In this document: piece by piece, positions 1 through 7,290 of the stretch
How the letters are laid out: each line of letters opens with the position of its first letter
How positions within the stretch are numbered: position 1 is the stretch's first letter
NCBI GenBank assembly: GCA_964343305.1
Contig: CAYFJO010000218.1
Location: forward strand, 1 to 16,746
Length of the DNA stretch: 16,746 nt
Reading direction: 5' to 3'
Source of the DNA: CAYFJO01 sp964343305
Lineage (GTDB): Bacteria > Planctomycetota > Planctomycetia > Pirellulales > Pirellulaceae
The notes under the pieces: generated by a model
The model's database searches: none
The model's input: the letters and a program-made list of their open reading frames with translations, nothing else
What the model was told of the DNA's origin: nothing
Position numbers and translations under genes: made by a program

Positions 1-23
1 CGAGTTAGGGTCATACCGCTTCT

Positions 24-206
24 TCAAAAATCATGCAAGGTGCGCTGTACAACTAGTTGGATCATTTCATCGAAACCTGGATCATCGGACGACATGCCAA
101 CGGTCTTTTGCCAGTTCTTTTCGATCGGCTTGCCCAAAACGAATTTCTTGAGATCGGTCAACTCTTTTTCAAGGGTCGATACGCGTTCTTCCAGGTTCGT
201 ACTCAT
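24..206 (-). CDS. VapB-like antitoxin with altered C-terminus
   Basis: This 60-residue protein opens MSTNLEERVSTLEKELTDLKKF, cut here after a heptad-rich stretch that should form a coiled coil, and continues with the GKPIEKNWQKTVGM segment. That combination is typical of small antitoxins encoded just upstream of PIN-domain VapC toxins in planctomycetes and cyanobacteria. The ATG at 206 is preferred to a GTG 24 bases upstream because GAGG lies 8 bases before it. After the motif GFDEMIQL family members usually continue into a charged GREIR-like helix; here the tail is VVQRTLHDF and then stop, so the toxin-neutralising end may have been lost by indel or recombination. An ATG at 14 (leftward, MTLTR, running off the window) could be the next gene but is too short to identify. 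Family recognition is from memory; the tail change is seen directly. Confidence 0.55.
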   Translation of the reverse strand: MSTNLEERVSTLEKELTDLKKFVLGKPIEKNWQKTVGMSSDDPGFDEMIQLVVQRTLHDF

Positions 207-306
207 CGGTCCATCCTCAAATTGATTCACGCAACACTCACTGTATTACAGCCAGTCCAAAAGCGAGCAGAAGATCAAAATACCGACGAGGGTGTGAATA
301 AGATTC

Positions 307-437
307 GGATTTCTTTCGTCATTGGGTATTTCGTCATTCGTCATTTCCAACGGACATTTCTTTGCCCCGCGTGTTTAGCTGACCAGCGCCAATTCCAGTG
401 TACCAGGGCATGGCAAAGGGAAAGTTCGAAAATTCAC
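307..437. repeat. Direct repeat copy 1, left of the TA module
   Basis: This stretch matches 1057-1192 at roughly four of five positions by eye. It starts with ggatttctttcgtcattggg and a run of TCGTCATT units, passes through tttgccccgcgtg and ctgaccagcg, and ends with ttcgaaaattcac. The other copy carries an extra ~8 bases after ctgaccagcg and lacks a few bases before gcccc. The two copies bracket the antitoxin-toxin pair in the same orientation. Confidence 0.75.
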
Positions 438-466
438 GGGCGAAGCCTCTGGCATACTTTGGTAAT

Positions 467-496
467 TTGCGACTCTTCTGGTGACTTTGTTATAAT
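467..496 (+). promoter_or_regulatory. Extended -10 promoter for the TA pair
   Basis: TTGCGA (467-472) and a perfect TATAAT (491-496) are separated by 18 bases, and TG at 488-489 gives an extended -10 element. It lies 45 bases upstream of the antitoxin ATG at 541. TA operons are usually autoregulated at such promoters. No clear operator palindrome was seen around it. Confidence 0.5.
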
Positions 497-540
497 TCGT
501 ATGTTGATTTCTTGGATTCAATTCAGTGAGAACTCAAATC

Positions 541-765
541 ATGTCGATCGACCTTCAGCTCGAAACGATGACGGTGTCGGAAAAACTGGAAGCTATGGAG
601 CTAATTTGGGCGGACCTTTCGCAAACACCATCGGAAGTTAAGTCACCGGACTGGCACGGCGATGTGCTTGACGCTCGCAGGCCAAGTGGCGAAGAGAAAT
701 TCCAAGATTGGGGTGAAGCCAAACAGGAACTTCGAGACGAACTGAATGAAGATTCGAATTCTTGA
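541..765 (+). CDS. Addiction-module antitoxin (TIGR02574-like)
   Basis: The product is a 74-residue acidic protein with the pattern typical of the 'putative addiction module component' antitoxins that pair with RelE/ParE toxins: an N-terminal helix (MTVSEKLEAMELIWADL, residues 9-25), then SPDWHGDVLDARR and a C-terminal FQDWGEAKQELRDEL helix that would cover the toxin. The ATG at 541 is preferred over an in-frame GTG at 526, because the family starts two to eight residues before the first helix. The toxin gene starts inside its last codons (20-base overlap), which implies translational coupling. A promoter with TATAAT lies 45 bases upstream. The pair sits between two diverged direct repeats. 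Confidence 0.8.
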   Translation: MSIDLQLETMTVSEKLEAMELIWADLSQTPSEVKSPDWHGDVLDARRPSGEEKFQDWGEAKQELRDELNEDSNS

Positions 766-1036
766 CGAGGCGAAGAACGATCTTGTCGAAGGATTTCGTT
801 TCTACGAAAAACAAGCCGACGGGTTGGGCGACTACTTTCTAGACAGCCTGTACGCGGACATCGACTCACTTCAACTCTACGCGGGAATCCATGAGAAGGC
901 GTTCGAGTTCCATCGAATGCTGGCCAAAACGTTTCCTTTTGCGGTGTACTACGATGTTGACGGAGAAGTTGTAAGCGTATATGCCGTCTTAGATTGCCGG
1001 CGCTCCCCATCGTGGACTCGAAACCGCTTGCAGTAA
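746..1036 (+). CDS. RelE/ParE-family toxin
   Basis: The product is a 96-residue basic protein of the RelE/ParE superfamily. It opens MKIRILDEAKNDLVEGFRFYE, cut here, matching the N-terminal strand and first helix of the fold. Residues 24-60 form the second helix and the turn, and the central segment FPFAVYYDVDGEVVSVYAVLDCRR matches the core strand pair (often FPY.I.Y...) and ends in the basic residues near the usual active end. RelE members cleave mRNA on the ribosome and ParE members poison gyrase; sequence alone does not decide which applies here. It overlaps the antitoxin by 20 bases. The length is normal and no disruption is visible, so it is likely functional. A repeat copy begins about 20 bases after its stop codon. 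Confidence 0.82.
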   Translation: MKIRILDEAKNDLVEGFRFYEKQADGLGDYFLDSLYADIDSLQLYAGIHEKAFEFHRMLAKTFPFAVYYDVDGEVVSVYAVLDCRRSPSWTRNRLQ

Positions 1037-1056
1037 TGTCTTGACATTCGTCATTT

Positions 1057-1192
1057 GGATTTCTTACGTCATTGGATGTTTCGTCATTTGTCATTTGCCG
1101 CAGGCATTTGCCCCACGTGTTCGACTGACCAGCGATGACAATCGCAAGTTCCAGTGGACCAGGGCCGGGCGAAGGAAGGTTCGAGAATTCAC
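1057..1192. repeat. Direct repeat copy 2, right of the TA module
   Basis: This is the second copy of the element at 307-437, in the same orientation. It shares ggatttctt-cgtcattgg, the TCGTCATT units, tttgccccacgtg, ctgaccagcg, ttccagtg-accaggg and ttcgagaattcac. Further upstream, at 1045-1055, another cattcgtcattt unit adds to the tandem part. There is no open reading frame in it. Confidence 0.75.
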
Positions 1193-1307
1193 TGACTTTT
1201 GAGACTTTCTCTGCTGTTCACCCCATCTTTCCCTCACACTCTATTAGAATTGGTTAAGTCGAAGTTTGCTACACGCTCCAAAGATCATTCATCAGCAAAC
1301 AAATTTC

Positions 1308-2009
1308 ATGAACAATCCGGAATCGTTGATCGACGGACTTTTGCAGATTGGCTTTGAAGTTGTCTCTCCGTCAAATGCTGGGCGATGGTTCAAATTAGAT
1401 GTGGTTCGTACATCGACCATCGAGGATTTGTTTGAACACGTTCTAATCGAGGGTATTCGCATTGGAGGTGAATACGGATGCAGCATTGATTTATCCCTCT
1501 CGCCTGTGAGGTTGGAAAGATCATGGTTTGACGTCCATCAACCACTAGAAAGGGTGAAGCTAACATCAAGTGCTAAGAAAGACGTACGTAGTACGCTGCC
1601 AGAGACGGTACCAACTCAGATGGCAGAGCTTGTATCCAAACATGGTCAGGTACTGCTCGATTTGACCAGTGATGCGCGAAACGCTGTCCAATGCTATCTG
1701 CGGTATCTAAGAGAATTGACGAACGAGCGAGAGATAGATTGGTTGGCAAATCAACTCGAAAGCCAAGCCCATGACTCACAAGAATCGCTTGCCAAAAAGC
1801 TTAGATCATGGTGCCCAGGACCTGGTCTCGGTGTCGCGCTCGAATGTGCCGCCTACTGTATCGTTCTATTCGGTGAACGAGTTGAGTCGGATTTCGCTTG
1901 GATCAAAGCGATTATTGAAAACAACGATAGATCTTACAAAGAGGACAGTTCTCCAACTCATGGACTCATCATGCGAATGCAGATGCTCGCGGATCGACTA
2001 TTTGAGTGA
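1308..2009 (+). CDS. Hypothetical protein, possibly helical C-terminal half
   Basis: The product is 233 residues from the ATG at 1308; a TTG 42 bases upstream is in frame but less likely, although neither start has a strong ribosome binding site. I do not recognise the family. The N-terminal third (residues 1-75) alternates predicted strands and turns (GFEVVSPSNAGRWFKLDVVR, then IRIGGEYGCSIDLSLSP). The rest looks mostly helical (MAELVSKHGQVLLDLTSDAR, then the CYLRYLRELTNEREIDWLAN stretch). There is no signal peptide or membrane segment. It is convergent with the large cytochrome gene and their coding ends overlap by 12 bases (1998-2009), so any terminator must lie within coding sequence. Codon use looks less GC-rich than its neighbour, which may hint at transfer but was not computed. 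Confidence 0.6.
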   Translation: MNNPESLIDGLLQIGFEVVSPSNAGRWFKLDVVRTSTIEDLFEHVLIEGIRIGGEYGCSIDLSLSPVRLERSWFDVHQPLERVKLTSSAKKDVRSTLPETVPTQMAELVSKHGQVLLDLTSDARNAVQCYLRYLRELTNEREIDWLANQLESQAHDSQESLAKKLRSWCPGPGLGVALECAAYCIVLFGERVESDFAWIKAIIENNDRSYKEDSSPTHGLIMRMQMLADRLFE

Positions 2010-5000
2010 CTGAAGGCACGCAACTAAATCCGCCACTTGCTCTGACGTGAGATTGTTGACGATTCCGACGGGCATCATGGATTGTTTTTGTTTTAGGCGT
2101 TCTTCGATGTCTGCTAGTTTTAGATCCCGTGATAAACCTTTGGCGTCGCGGATTCTTACTGTGGTGGCGCTTTCGGTGACTACGAACCCTTGTAAGATTC
2201 GGCCGTCGGTCATGATGAAACTGTAGGTGTCAAAACCTTGCGCGATTTTTTCGCTTGGCTTTAAGATCGATTCGACTAGCTCGTGCGGCTTGTAGCGCTT
2301 GCCGATGTCGACCAGGTGGGGGCCTTTGGGGGTTTGGCCGTTTTCGTAGGTGTGGCAGGCGATGCATGACTGGCTGGTGAAGAACTTTTGGCCGCGCTCG
2401 GCGTTGCCCTTTGCGGCTAGGATTAGCGAGGCTGCTTTTTCGATGGGCTTTATGTTGGCGATCAGGTTGGGGTTGTTGGGGTCGACCGGTGGTAGCTCGA
2501 TTGGTTTTTCTGGTTCGGCGGTGGTCAGCTTGGTTGGGTCGGGCAGACCGTCGATTTTGACAACATGGCGGGCAAGTTGTTGCACGATGTGGTCGGCGGT
2601 TTCTTTGTCGGACTGGCCGAGGGCGGTTTTTATGACTTTGGCGATCCGCGGGCTTTGCGACCACGTGGCCCGGTCGAAGTACGGGCCGGTCGTGTCGGGA
2701 CGTGTGCCCCACCAGCCTTGTTTGTAGTCGGCTTCGCGGTGGTAGAGGCGGATCAGTGTGGTGAGGATTTCGCGACGTAATGTTTTGTCGTGAGTCGTGC
2801 TGAGGCGGAAGGCGAGGCCGCTGACGGCTTGCTCGTCGTGCATCAGTTTCAGGGCGGCGAGTGCACCGCGTGCGTGTGGGCCGTTGAGGGCTTTGAGGCA
2901 GGCGTCGACGGCATTGAGGTCGGCCAACGCGCGAACAGCCAAATGCGGGATGACTCGGCCAGGGTCGGGTTGGTTCCACGTTGGCGCAGCGGTTGGTGGT
3001 TTTGAATCTTTGTCGCGCATCGTGAGCGGGATGATGTGCTCGGCGGCTTCGACTTTGCCGAGGCGTCCTAGGCTGATGACGGCTTGCGCGCGGACTCGCG
3101 GGTCTTCATCTTTCAGCGCCGATACGAAGATCCCCACTGGAATGTCTTTGAGTTGTGATTTGCGATCGGTTAACGCGCGTAGCGCGAATTCGCGATTTGA
3201 ATTTGCGAGTGAAAGATCAACCAAGCCCGATGTCGCAGCCGTGCCGAGAAGTTGTTTCAAAGTAAAGATGGCGGCAACTCGCCCGTAAAGTGGTACCCTC
3301 GCACCGCGGGCCACGTCGTTTAACAACAAACGGATCTCGCGTTTCCCTGACTCGTTTACGCGCGGCCCGTTAGGCCCGGCGATTAAACGATTCGCGCGAC
3401 GCAAGATCTCGCGCTGCGCATGCAAACGATAAACGGCACTTGGCGACTCAAGATACTTAACGAGTTGTTCATTGCTTGCCATCGCTAGGTCAGGAAACGG
3501 TTTCGGCAAAAAATCTTGCGGCGTGATCTGCGCGACGAAGCCGACGTTTTCTCCTTGGAACGCGAACTTGCCATTCTTCCAACTGCTGATGTACATCCGG
3601 CCGCTGCCGTCGACGTCGATGTCGGTCGGGCGCGGGATCTTGACGAACGTCTCTTGATGCGGGTCGAACGTCGCTCCGTGCGGCGGCAGGTTGTGGCGGT
3701 AGACTTCGCTGCGGCCCCAGTCGGCGGTGTAAAGGGCGTTGCCGAATTCGCTGGGCCAGCGCTCGTCGTGGAAAAACATCGTGCCGCATCCGCTGCCGCC
3801 GCCGTAGTTGGCCAAAGGCGGCATGATCTCCTCAGTAAAATTTTTGTACAGCGACGGGTAGCCGTAGTTGGCTGTTTGCAAGATGTGGCTCACGCGGATG
3901 TCCCAGCCGCCGCCGTCGTTGGTGTTGTCGCGCGTGAAGATGTTCATGTACGGGTCGATCGACACATCGAGGATGTTTCGCAGGCCCCAGCAATAGATTT
4001 CCATCTCGGTGCCGTCGGGCCGCACGCGGACGATCCCGCCGCCGCGGCGGCTGAGGGTGGTGCCGTCGGTTCCTTTCGCTTCGATGAATCCAAAGTCGCC
4101 GACCGCGATGTAGATCCAGCCGTCGATGCCCATGCGGATGCCGTTGGTCGTGTGGTCGGCTCCGCGTTTTTGCACGTAGTCGGTGCTGATACCGGTGACC
4201 AAGACTTCGTGGCGATCGGCCCGGCCGTCGCGATCGTCGTCGTGATAGACGGAGAGCTTGGGCGGGTGCAACACCCACAGCGAACCGTTGTCGTAGACCA
4301 ACCCGCGCGGATGATCCATCTTGGCAAACTCGTTGATCTGGTCGGCTTGCCCGTCGCCATCGGTGTCGAGGCACCGCAGCACGTAGCCCATCCCTTTTTC
4401 TTTGCCGAGCGAACCAGTCTTGTCGACGCCGACGAACACTTCGCCCGTCGGAGCAGCAGTGAGGCACACCGGGTAGTTCACTTGCGGCGGAGCACCGAAC
4501 AACGTCACGTTGAACCCGGCCGGAGCACGCACGTCGGCGATGCCCGCAGCCGAACCTTGTTGCGGCGACGCAGTGATTCCCTTTGGCAACTCCGGCAGTT
4601 TCTCGCTGGCATACGCTTCAAATTCCCAGAAGCTGCCCCACATCCGCGTGCTGCTGCCAAGGAACGTGACGCGCAGGAACCGCGTGTCCGGCGAATCAAC
4701 TTGATGCGGCGTGATCCGAGCGACCTTTTTGTTTTTCGACTCGTCGAGAATCGTTTTCCACTCTTCGCCATCGGCCGATGCGTCGACTTTGTATTGATAC
4801 GCCGTACCAGGTTTCTCCCAATGAATCCGCAGCGACTTGATGTGGTCCGCCTTGCCAAGGTCCACTTGCCAAGTCGCACCAGGGCTGCCGTTGGCCGAAC
4901 ACCAACGCGTCCCCAGATCGCCGTCAATCGCGTGCCGCGCAAAATTGTTCTTGGCCAACTCTTCACTCGAAGCCTCCGTCGGCCCACCGAGTGCCAGGTT

Positions 5001-5891
5001 CCCATCACCACAACACTTGCCACCAGCCGTCGGTTGCAACGGAGCCGGAGCCTTCCCATCGATCTTCACATTGACCAGTGCCCGAATCGCATCGTCCGTC
5101 TTTTCATCGGTCTTCGCAATCGCCGATTCGTCCAACCGATCCACCGTCCAAAGCAACCCGCGTGTGACCATGTCGAGATACTTCGGCTCGGCCATCGTCT
5201 CGTTGTAATGCCCGATCGTCGTCGCAAACACGCGGCCCTTCTTGTACTCGTTCGTCCAAATACAAGTCTGGGGCTCCTCGTCCGATCGCCGCTTTGCCTG
5301 CCCCAGCGCCGTCGCCGTCGGCCAGAGTTTGATCGAGTGATAAAGCTCTCCCTTCGGCGCGACAAACCGATCGCCAAACCCGGCCATGATCGGATGCTCT
5401 TCTTTCACATTGTCGACCGTATAAGAATAATGAGGCCCATGCGCCGGCGACTGCATTCCCACGAATTCAAACCATCGATCATCCCCCGTCCGATAACAAT
5501 GCATAGCACAGTGAATCAACACCGCCCCGACACCTGCGCGATGAGGTTTCAAAATCTGCTCCACCCACTCCACATCCCTCACAGCCGCAAAGCACTCATT
5601 ATGAACAACAACGTCAAACCCATCGGCCCAATTCGGATCGTCATAAATTGGAATCTTGGCATTAGTACTCTTCCCACCCTGCTGCACCACCGTCCAATGA
5701 ACGTTCGCCCGCGCCGAAATCCCCTTCGCCAAAATCAACTTCTGCCGATCATAGTCGTGACAACATCCTCCCGTGATCAACAACGCGCGGATTGGTTTGT
5801 CACTCTTCGCAACAGGTTCATCCGCTTTAGTAACGATTGAAATCATTGCAAGCCCGAGGCTAATCAAAAATACAAGAACAGTGCGAACCAT
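1998..5891 (-). CDS. Secreted ThuA / F5-8C / dehydrogenase / HEAT / CxxCH cytochrome fusion
   Basis: The start is the ATG at 5891, with AGGA 8 bases upstream, followed by a signal peptide (VRTVLVFLISLGLAMISIV); the frame stays open upstream but that part is untypical. The 1297 residues divide as: ThuA-like domain at about 33-255 (LLITGGCCHDY, VGAVLIHCAMH); discoidin (F5/8 type C) carbohydrate-binding-like domain at about 300-430 (AIDGDLGTRW, WQVDLGKADHIKSLRI); beta-propeller 'membrane-bound dehydrogenase' domain of the Pirellula/Verrucomicrobium type at about 452-795, with Ca-site-like DTDGDGQAD and DDDRDGRAD loops; HEAT repeats at about 820-1060; and a C-terminal cytochrome domain with CIACH at 1176-1180 and a likely distal Met in SMMP near 1272. 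It is probably periplasmic, oxidising a sugar or alcohol and passing electrons to haem. Substrate and partner are unknown. Domain calls are strong; the role is inferred. Confidence 0.93.
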   Translation of the reverse strand: MVRTVLVFLISLGLAMISIVTKADEPVAKSDKPIRALLITGGCCHDYDRQKLILAKGISARANVHWTVVQQGGKSTNAKIPIYDDPNWADGFDVVVHNECFAAVRDVEWVEQILKPHRAGVGAVLIHCAMHCYRTGDDRWFEFVGMQSPAHGPHYSYTVDNVKEEHPIMAGFGDRFVAPKGELYHSIKLWPTATALGQAKRRSDEEPQTCIWTNEYKKGRVFATTIGHYNETMAEPKYLDMVTRGLLWTVDRLDESAIAKTDEKTDDAIRALVNVKIDGKAPAPLQPTAGGKCCGDGNLALGGPTEASSEELAKNNFARHAIDGDLGTRWCSANGSPGATWQVDLGKADHIKSLRIHWEKPGTAYQYKVDASADGEEWKTILDESKNKKVARITPHQVDSPDTRFLRVTFLGSSTRMWGSFWEFEAYASEKLPELPKGITASPQQGSAAGIADVRAPAGFNVTLFGAPPQVNYPVCLTAAPTGEVFVGVDKTGSLGKEKGMGYVLRCLDTDGDGQADQINEFAKMDHPRGLVYDNGSLWVLHPPKLSVYHDDDRDGRADRHEVLVTGISTDYVQKRGADHTTNGIRMGIDGWIYIAVGDFGFIEAKGTDGTTLSRRGGGIVRVRPDGTEMEIYCWGLRNILDVSIDPYMNIFTRDNTNDGGGWDIRVSHILQTANYGYPSLYKNFTEEIMPPLANYGGGSGCGTMFFHDERWPSEFGNALYTADWGRSEVYRHNLPPHGATFDPHQETFVKIPRPTDIDVDGSGRMYISSWKNGKFAFQGENVGFVAQITPQDFLPKPFPDLAMASNEQLVKYLESPSAVYRLHAQREILRRANRLIAGPNGPRVNESGKREIRLLLNDVARGARVPLYGRVAAIFTLKQLLGTAATSGLVDLSLANSNREFALRALTDRKSQLKDIPVGIFVSALKDEDPRVRAQAVISLGRLGKVEAAEHIIPLTMRDKDSKPPTAAPTWNQPDPGRVIPHLAVRALADLNAVDACLKALNGPHARGALAALKLMHDEQAVSGLAFRLSTTHDKTLRREILTTLIRLYHREADYKQGWWGTRPDTTGPYFDRATWSQSPRIAKVIKTALGQSDKETADHIVQQLARHVVKIDGLPDPTKLTTAEPEKPIELPPVDPNNPNLIANIKPIEKAASLILAAKGNAERGQKFFTSQSCIACHTYENGQTPKGPHLVDIGKRYKPHELVESILKPSEKIAQGFDTYSFIMTDGRILQGFVVTESATTVRIRDAKGLSRDLKLADIEERLKQKQSMMPVGIVNNLTSEQVADLVACLQSLK

Positions 5892-6116
5892 GAACGAAGT
5901 CCTATTGCAGGGTGGGAGCGAGACTTTAATGTGAACAATAGAGAGGTGGGAAGCTGACAGGCGGGTTGGTTGTATTCTAGCCAAAGTGGCGCGAATGTCA
6001 CGTCACTCCGAGTGCCGCCTTTGGGCGCTCATCCTATTCTGTTAACAATGTCGGGAAACTGAGTTCCGATTGTCCCAACCGTCGATTATGGCCGATTCGA
6101 ATCCTACGGCGTCATT

Positions 6117-6533
6117 TCACAAGGAAAGCCGGCTCAAATCTGGATCGGCTTTTAAAAGGCGATTAAACTCATGAATGTCGTCGGAGTATTTGGCATGCAA
6201 AACGATGCTCTCCCCGAACATTCGTGCAACATCAGGCGGCAAGTCGCTACGCAGCACTTTCAATACCATTGGCCATAAGACTGCGGCGAATTCAGGATGG
6301 TCGTCGCTCCACTCAATCCACTCATCGCCTTGCCATGACAGTTCGCTGTGAAAGTATGTATGCCCATTATATGCTTCGGCCAGACCAATTTCCAACACGA
6401 CGATTATCCGCGCCCAGTCTACCCAACCACGGCTGAACTGGATGTACTTGCGACGTTGGTCGTTTGGGTTGATTCGCTTTAGGATGCTGACGAAGCGGTT
6501 GACTTCGCGGGCAGCGTCACGGAATTCGCCCAC
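6117..6533 (-). CDS. Hypothetical protein
   Basis: The product is 138 residues from a GTG at 6533. The frame stays open upstream to the TAA at 6588-6590, giving about 18 further residues with no ATG, so the true start is uncertain and no good ribosome binding site was seen. The sequence is mixed and helical, with no signal peptide or membrane segment. Distinctive parts are VNRFVSILKRINPNDQRR near the start, the aromatic acidic stretch SWQGDEWIEWSDDHPEFAAV in the middle, and a C-terminal DDIHEFNRLLKADPDL. I do not recognise a family. It follows the remnant DUF1501 frame on the same strand after 55 bases and ends about 225 bases before the start of the cytochrome gene. Confidence 0.5.
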   Translation of the reverse strand: MGEFRDAAREVNRFVSILKRINPNDQRRKYIQFSRGWVDWARIIVVLEIGLAEAYNGHTYFHSELSWQGDEWIEWSDDHPEFAAVLWPMVLKVLRSDLPPDVARMFGESIVLHAKYSDDIHEFNRLLKADPDLSRLSL

Positions 6534-6587
6534 GATGATCGCACAGTGCGCATGGTTGACGGCTGAGCGCAGCGAGTCTGCGTCGTT

Positions 6588-6887
6588 TTACGCAAGAATG
6601 TCTTTGATCACTTCGCCGGCAACATCGGTCAACCGAAAATCGCGGCCGTTGAAGCGGTAGGTCAGTTTCTCGTGATCAAGACCGAGCAGGTGCAGAACGG
6701 TGGCGTGGATGTCGTGGGCGCTGACTCGGTTTTCGATTGACTTGTATCCAAAGTCATCGGACTTGCCGTAGCGCGTGCCGCCTTTGATGCCGCCGCCCGC
6801 CATGAGCGTTGTGAAGGCGTGCGGGTGGTGGTCGCGGCCTTTGGAGCCTTGTGAGTCGGATGTGCGGCCGAATTCGCCGCCCCTGCG
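6588..6887 (-). pseudogene. 3' remnant of a DUF1501 gene
   Basis: The frame encodes the C-terminal part of a DUF1501 protein. From about 6881 it reads GGEFGRTSDSQGSKGRDHHP, then AFTTLMAGGGIKGG, FGYKSIENRVSAHDIHATVL, LLGLDHEKLTYRFNGRDFRL and ends in a normal place with KDILA. Complete members run to over 400 residues, and only about 98 remain. The frame is cut by TAG at 6888-6890, exactly where family members would continue upstream into a hydrophobic W-GGEFGRT strand. DUF1501 proteins belong to the alkaline phosphatase/sulfatase-like fold, usually carry a Tat signal and are encoded next to DUF1549/DUF1553 cytochromes in planctomycetes; neither partner is here. The upstream boundary lies about 90 bases from the start of the divergent DUF433 antitoxin gene. 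An internal ATG at 6803 would give 71 residues but is unlikely to be a gene in its own right. Confidence 0.8.
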
Positions 6888-6976
6888 CTAACCAATGTGG
6901 CCGTTGCGTCCGTTTCAACGTAAAATGTAACGAGGAACCACAATCGGCCCACCGCACAAATCTGAGATTGCCATCC

Positions 6977-7264
6977 ATGTCTATTCAACTTGACTCGATG
7001 CTCGAACAATCATCCGACGTCTGCGGTGGTCGATTGCGGATTGCAGGGACCCGGATTACGGTCGAACACATCGCGGTTCTTGATAAACAAGGTCACTCGG
7101 CACAGGCCATAATCGCAAACTGCCCGTATCTTACTTACGCTCAGGTTTATGCAGCGCTCGCTTACTACCACGCCAATTGTGAAGAGATCGATGCTCAGTT
7201 GGCTCATGAAGAGCAAGAAAGCGATCGTCTGAAAGCAGAGTCCGAGGCGGCGCAGGGGTCATGA
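6977..7264 (+). CDS. DUF433-family antitoxin
   Basis: The product is 95 residues. The core GGRLRIAGTRITVEHIAVLD followed by GHSAQAIIANCPYLTYAQVYAALAYY is the DUF433 signature, a short winged-helix-like domain. DUF433 proteins act as antitoxins or DNA-binding partners and are commonly encoded just upstream of DUF5615 PIN-like nucleases. The acidic C-terminal helix (AHEEQESDRLKAESEA) would hold the toxin-contacting part. The ATG at 6977 is chosen because the family begins a few residues before the GG-RI motif; the frame is open upstream without function. Its stop overlaps the ATG of the next frame (ATGA at 7261-7264), the usual coupled TA arrangement, but that toxin is broken after ten codons. 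The gene itself looks intact. Confidence 0.85.
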   Translation: MSIQLDSMLEQSSDVCGGRLRIAGTRITVEHIAVLDKQGHSAQAIIANCPYLTYAQVYAALAYYHANCEEIDAQLAHEEQESDRLKAESEAAQGS

Positions 7265-7290
7265 GCGACATCCGGCTCTATGTGGATTGC
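7261..7290 (+). pseudogene. 5' stub of a DUF5615 toxin gene
   Basis: The ATG overlapping the DUF433 stop starts MSDIRLYVDC, the conserved first strand of DUF5615 (Mut7-C/PIN-like) toxins, where the Asp would belong to the acidic active site. From about 7288 the sequence is instead the reverse complement of the end of a vapC gene, so the frame runs on through unrelated residues to TAA at 7393-7395 (44 codons). The toxin is therefore lost and its antitoxin is orphaned. Identification rests on ten residues plus the very typical overlap with DUF433. Confidence 0.6.

Larger units (their letters stand above)
207..540. other. Intergenic stretch with a repeat copy and a promoter
   Basis: This 334-base gap between the leftward antitoxin and the rightward TA pair contains no convincing gene. 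It holds the first copy of the ~130 bp direct repeat and a sigma70-like promoter, both listed separately. The long open frame across it on the + strand lacks a credible start site and runs antisense to the antitoxin and into the TA genes, so it is not called. Confidence 0.6.

Noticed and set aside
57..641. A 194-codon open frame on the + strand
   Set aside because: It is antisense to the VapB-like gene, crosses the repeat and runs into the addiction-module antitoxin in another frame, with no ribosome binding site and no recognisable domain.
555..1094. A 179-codon leftward frame across the TA pair
   Set aside because: It is antisense to two well-supported overlapping genes, is rich in Arg and Ser, and starts inside the TCGTCATT repeat.
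307..1192. Direct repeats as a CRISPR array or integron attC pair
   Set aside because: There are only two long diverged copies, 750 bases apart, with no regular spacers, no strong imperfect palindrome of attC type and no integron integrase.
3516..5840. A 774-codon open frame on the + strand
   Set aside because: It lies fully antisense to the cytochrome fusion gene, has Arg/Val/Ala-rich composition and no domain. It is explained by the GC-biased third positions of the real gene.
6588..6803. A separate 71-residue gene starting at the internal ATG
   Set aside because: The homologous DUF1501 sequence continues upstream of that ATG to about 6881, so the ATG is an internal methionine of a truncated gene.
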